Shown here one piece after another: positions 5,316 to 8,311 of a DNA stretch of 8,311 nucleotides. A model generated the notes under the pieces. The model did not search any database, had not been told where the DNA came from, and was given only the letters and a program-made list of their open reading frames with translations. A program made the position numbers and the translations under genes. This DNA comes from Fibrobacter sp. GTDB taxonomy: Bacteria > Fibrobacterota > Fibrobacteria > Fibrobacterales > Fibrobacteraceae. Position 1 is the first letter of the stretch; the number at the start of each line of letters is the position of its first letter. Where the stretch lies: positions 1-8,311 of the forward strand of contig DUVD01000301.1 in assembly GCA_012841225.1 (NCBI GenBank), written 5' to 3'.

Positions 5316-6841
5316 TGTTTTAACTTAAGTCCTAACAAACGCATTTCAGAAATAGCAAAATTTTTTGACGGCTCTAATTCGTAAGATTCTTCTAGAAACA
5401 CCTGTATTTCAATGGTTTCAATCGCATGGATGGTGGGGTATTGCATTCCCTTAATGTTTTCAAAAACAATTTTTTGCCTCACCCCTTCTTTTGTTTTTAA
5501 AACAAGTGATTTAGGCTTGTTAAAAACCCTGAATCGGTCGCCGAACTCATCGTCTACCGACTTTTGATAACCAATGGCTACTCCAAAATGAGTTATTAAA
5601 GTGGGTTCTGGAAATTCAATAACTAGGATTGGGTTTTTAAGGTTTAGTGGAGGAGGAAAAAGCCAAGCTGTTTTAAAATCCTGATCAAAAATATTTTCTG
5701 CAGGGTACCCTTCGGGAGCGTTTCCTTCTAGATTCTTTTCTTCGAAAGTGCCTCGTAAGTGAACGCTGCTAATTTGTTGAAGTACACTCGCGGGCTTATA
5801 CGTTAGCATCAACATCACTAAAAGAGACACCAACAGCGGGAACATAACAAAAGCTAGAATAGTTAATTTTTTTCTATTAAGTTCTCTGGAAATCTTAAAC
5901 GCAGTAGACGTCGATAACAGAGATTTGTTTTCTATGGGGGCTAAAGGCTTTCTTTTTTTATTTTGTAGCGCATTTTGATTACCAGTTTGGCCGTTTTTAG
6001 GAAAAACGTGGTCGAGACTATCCAAAAGTTCTTGCATGTCACGGAAACGCTCATTGATGTTTTTTTTAAGACACTTTAAGATTAAGTCAGAGAGCCCGTA
6101 AGGCATATTGGTGCGCAACGTTTCGGGTGATGGGGGCTGCTCTTGTACGTGCTTAATGGCGATCTCAATGGGTTTGTTACCCATAAATGGAAGCCTACCA
6201 CAGGACATTTCAAAGAAAATAACGCCCAGACTGTAAATGTCAGATTGGATAGTGGTTTCGTCGCCGTGACACTGTTCAGGGGACATGTATTCTGGCGTTC
6301 CCATAGTCATGCCGGTCATAGTCAGGCGTTCTTTTTCCATTTCTTGAATATAAGAGATGCCGAAATCCATTATATAAACGCGATTGCCTTGCGTAATCAT
6401 AATGTTGGATGGCTTTATATCGCGGTGGATGATTCCTTTGTTATGTGCATATAAAAGGCCACGTGCGACTTGCTTGCCAATTAAATCAATAGCTTCGAAA
6501 TCGAGTTCTTTTCTATTGTGCAAAACGCTTGCGAGAGACGTCCCTTTTACATAGGTCATCGCAATAAAAAGCTGGTTCGCTTGCTTTCCAAAATCAAAAA
6601 CATGAACAATATTTTGGTGGTCTAGTTCCTTCATCGCCTGCGCTTCAAAATAAAAACGCTTCACAGATTCGGCATCGGAAGAGGTATCGAGTATTTTAAG
6701 CGCCACTTCTCGATTTAATTTTTTGTCGAGTGCCTTATAGACGTAGCCCATGCCACCCTTACCCAAAACTTCGAGTAAATCATAGTTGTCATTAAACGGA
6801 CAAGGTAATTTTTTATGGTTGTTAATTGGACCGTGGTTCAT
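5312..6841 (-). CDS. Transmembrane Ser/Thr protein kinase with periplasmic discoidin-like (NADase-type glycan-binding) domain
   Basis: This 509-residue eukaryotic-like (Hanks-type) kinase has all key residues. They are the glycine loop GKGGMG (27-32), ATP-binding Lys49, helix-C Glu66, catalytic HRDIKPSN (139-146), DFG (159-161), an activation loop rich in Thr (174-182) and GTPEYMSPEQ (181-190). The kinase lobe ends near 280. A Lys- and Asn-rich linker follows, then one membrane helix (326-348) and an outer domain (350-509). That domain shows GYPAENIFDQDFKTAW (378-393), an NKPKSLVLKTKEG strand and a terminal AISEMRLLG. This pattern is typical of the galactose-binding-like domain (also called NADase-type glycan-binding) found on some bacterial kinases, so it may sense a carbohydrate or envelope ligand. 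The ATG overlaps the transporter stop by ATGA without a Shine-Dalgarno sequence, implying reinitiation. Substrates are unknown; the ABC transporter is a candidate. Confidence 0.94.
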   Translation of the reverse strand: MNHGPINNHKKLPCPFNDNYDLLEVLGKGGMGYVYKALDKKLNREVALKILDTSSDAESVKRFYFEAQAMKELDHQNIVHVFDFGKQANQLFIAMTYVKGTSLASVLHNRKELDFEAIDLIGKQVARGLLYAHNKGIIHRDIKPSNIMITQGNRVYIMDFGISYIQEMEKERLTMTGMTMGTPEYMSPEQCHGDETTIQSDIYSLGVIFFEMSCGRLPFMGNKPIEIAIKHVQEQPPSPETLRTNMPYGLSDLILKCLKKNINERFRDMQELLDSLDHVFPKNGQTGNQNALQNKKRKPLAPIENKSLLSTSTAFKISRELNRKKLTILAFVMFPLLVSLLVMLMLTYKPASVLQQISSVHLRGTFEEKNLEGNAPEGYPAENIFDQDFKTAWLFPPPLNLKNPILVIEFPEPTLITHFGVAIGYQKSVDDEFGDRFRVFNKPKSLVLKTKEGVRQKIVFENIKGMQYPTIHAIETIEIQVFLEESYELEPSKNFAISEMRLLGLKLKQ

Positions 6842-8311
6842 TTTGATTTTTTCAGTTTATAAAGAATTAATAAAGTACTAATATAAATTACAATCGCGAT
6901 AATAAGAGGAACTATAACATTAAAAAGGTTGCTAGGCTTTAGCGTTAGGAGGTTTTGAAGCGCATTTTGGTTGTAACGAGACCAAATAATCGTAGAAATG
7001 GCTCTTCCTGCACTTTGCATTTGATCTAGAGGCACAAGAGCACCAGTCAAAGCAACTTGTGGTATAATAAATAGCGGTAAAAAGGCATTGGCTTGACCCG
7101 GATTTTTAGAAATAGTGCTCATGCAAAGTCCAGTAGCAATAGCGGGTATCAAAGTGGTTAAACCAATAATCAATAAAGGCAATAAAGGTGGTGAGATTCC
7201 TAAAAAAGGGACAAAACAAAGGTAACAAAGCGCAATCTGAATAAAAGCTAATAGAAGAGAAACGGTTCCTTTGGCACTAAGCAAAGAAAAAACGGGCATG
7301 CCTTTACGAAATTCTTGAATCAATAACTCTTTTTCGGATACTATTTCCCTAATCGAAATAGAGAGGGCAAACCAATTAGCGCATAAAATAAGAGCAAAGG
7401 CTACAATCCACAACGAGGATTGATTTGAGAATATTTGTGATAAAAGAAATCCAATTATCAAAGGTTGTAAAAAAAGTGCTGCTAGCTTGCCTTTATCGCG
7501 GAGCCATTCTTTTAGGATAAGAGGAATCCAGTAAAGAAAAAAGAAATGCCTTGCCATTGTAGGGAAATATTTTTTTGCATTAGAATCTTCCGGAGCGCGT
7601 AAACTAGATAAATTCGATGTTTTCCATTGAGACGCTGTTTGATCATTTAATGAAGAAAGTATTTTACTTGGGCTTTCGGAATTAAAATAAAGATAGGCTT
7701 CTTTGGGCGTTCCAAAAAAACTTTGCTCGCCCTGATGCAAAACAAGTACTTTGTTTGCGATATCGAGGGCTTCGTAGCTATGTGTAGTAATGATAATCGT
7801 GTGGCCTAAAAAAGCAAGTTGCTTTAAGTGTGCACATAGAATCTTTGTATTAACAGGATCTAAACCAGCTAAAGGTTCGTCCAATAAAATTAACCCTGGA
7901 GCTCCCATGAGTTCACTAGAAAGAGCCATACGACGTTTTTCTCCACCGCTTAGAGTGGAAACGCTATTGTTTTCTTTTCCTGACAAATGAAATAAATCGG
8001 TAAAGCGATAAAGGCGTTCTTCTATTTCAGTTAAGGAGTAATCTTTAGGCAGTGAAATTCTTGCATTATGTAAAAGCGTTTCTTTTACCGTCCAGCCTTT
8101 TCTAGTCAAAGGGTCTTGAGGTAAAATAGTCAAGAGTTCTCTGATTTCTTTTTTTCTGTAATCGACTCCGTTAATATTTATTTTGGTGTCTTCAGAAGCT
8201 TTTAAACTACCGCTTAGAACGCGAAGCAGTGAGCTTTTCCCTTGCCCAGATTGACCAATTATGGTTAATATTTCTCCTGAGGCCAAATGAAACTGTATGT
8301 TTTTTAAAAGA
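6838..8311 (-). CDS. ABCG-like ABC half-transporter (ATPase fused to ABC-2 permease), 5' end outside window
   Basis: The 490 visible codons encode an ATPase domain followed by a membrane domain in one chain. Counting from the first complete codon (8308-8310), Walker A GQSGQGKS is at 19-26, Q-loop Gln65, signature LSGGEKRR 120-127, Walker B LILLDEP 140-146 and H-loop His177, so the ATPase is complete and should be active. From about residue 275 there are six likely membrane helices with the ABC-2 pattern, including EKELLIQEFRKGMP before helix 3. ATPase-first half-transporters of this type dimerise and usually export lipids, sugars or small molecules; the cargo is unknown. The frame stays open to the right edge, and the residues before Walker A (LLKNIQFHLASGE) are standard ABC sequence. 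The TTG at 8284-8286 is therefore an internal Leu codon, and the true start lies beyond the window. Confidence 0.93.
   Translation of the reverse strand, partial: LLKNIQFHLASGEILTIIGQSGQGKSSLLRVLSGSLKASEDTKININGVDYRKKEIRELLTILPQDPLTRKGWTVKETLLHNARISLPKDYSLTEIEERLYRFTDLFHLSGKENNSVSTLSGGEKRRMALSSELMGAPGLILLDEPLAGLDPVNTKILCAHLKQLAFLGHTIIITTHSYEALDIANKVLVLHQGEQSFFGTPKEAYLYFNSESPSKILSSLNDQTASQWKTSNLSSLRAPEDSNAKKYFPTMARHFFFLYWIPLILKEWLRDKGKLAALFLQPLIIGFLLSQIFSNQSSLWIVAFALILCANWFALSISIREIVSEKELLIQEFRKGMPVFSLLSAKGTVSLLLAFIQIALCYLCFVPFLGISPPLLPLLIIGLTTLIPAIATGLCMSTISKNPGQANAFLPLFIIPQVALTGALVPLDQMQSAGRAISTIIWSRYNQNALQNLLTLKPSNLFNVIVPLIIAIVIYISTLLILYKLKKSK

Noticed and set aside
6143..6454. Plus-strand ORF of 103 codons opposite the kinase domain
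   Set aside because: It is antisense to the HRD, DFG and activation-loop region, which is fully explained by the kinase.
7790..7990. Plus-strand ORF of 66 codons opposite the ABC ATPase
   Set aside because: It is antisense to the signature and Walker B motifs and has no independent support.
8284..8286. TTG as the start codon of the ABC transporter
   Set aside because: The reading frame continues upstream to the window edge with typical ABC residues (LLKNIQFH) just before it, so this is an internal leucine and the gene is truncated by the window.

Overview
The window looks like chromosomal DNA from an AT-rich, Gram-negative bacterium that respires with multihaem cytochromes. Placement is tentative. 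The LigA fragment has Tyr-Tyr and Asp-Phe-Asp where E. coli LigA has Tyr-His and Glu-Tyr-Asp, a variation I recall from Bacteroidota/Fibrobacterota-type ligases. Alternative complex III (ACIII)-like subunits and Ser/Thr kinases with a discoidin-like sensor domain also occur in those groups and in delta-proteobacteria-like lineages. I see no tRNA, rRNA, CRISPR array or mobile element, and genes are packed end to end.

Layout: (1) 1-397, minus strand: the N-terminal 132 codons of NAD-dependent DNA ligase (ligA), cut by the left edge. (2) 398-514: a divergent 117-bp intergenic region with a possible extended -10 promoter for the next operon. (3) 515-4324, plus strand: five tightly coupled genes. 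They encode a monohaem cytochrome c, a pentahaem cytochrome c, a four-cluster Fe-S protein, an NrfD/ActC-like membrane quinol protein fused to a C-terminal cytochrome c domain, and a small multi-pass membrane protein of unknown function. (4) 4325-4339: a 15-bp convergent junction. (5) 4340-8311, minus strand: an overlapping operon read right to left. It encodes an ABCG-like half-transporter (5' end beyond the right edge), a transmembrane Ser/Thr protein kinase with a periplasmic glycan-binding-like domain, a YraN/UPF0102 nuclease-fold protein, and a YciO-type Sua5/YrdC protein.

The plus-strand operon is the notable part. Its Fe-S protein carries the C-x-G-T-R-F-C variant that I associate with ActB of ACIII, and its membrane protein carries ActC-type motifs, so the assembly looks like a stripped-down ACIII. 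The molybdopterin-like ActB domain is absent, no separate ActD or ActF is recognisable, and a cytochrome c domain has been added to the ActC-like subunit. The predicted path is quinol to Fe-S clusters to seven haems, ending at a cytochrome c oxidase or another periplasmic acceptor. This is inferred from motifs; nothing was searched.

In the minus-strand operon, ATGA overlaps link the transporter to the kinase and the kinase to yraN, and yraN probably overlaps the YciO gene by about 11 bp. This suggests one transcript whose promoter lies outside the window. Pairing a membrane kinase with an exporter suggests sensing-controlled transport, but the housekeeping-like yraN and yciO may simply be co-transcribed passengers.
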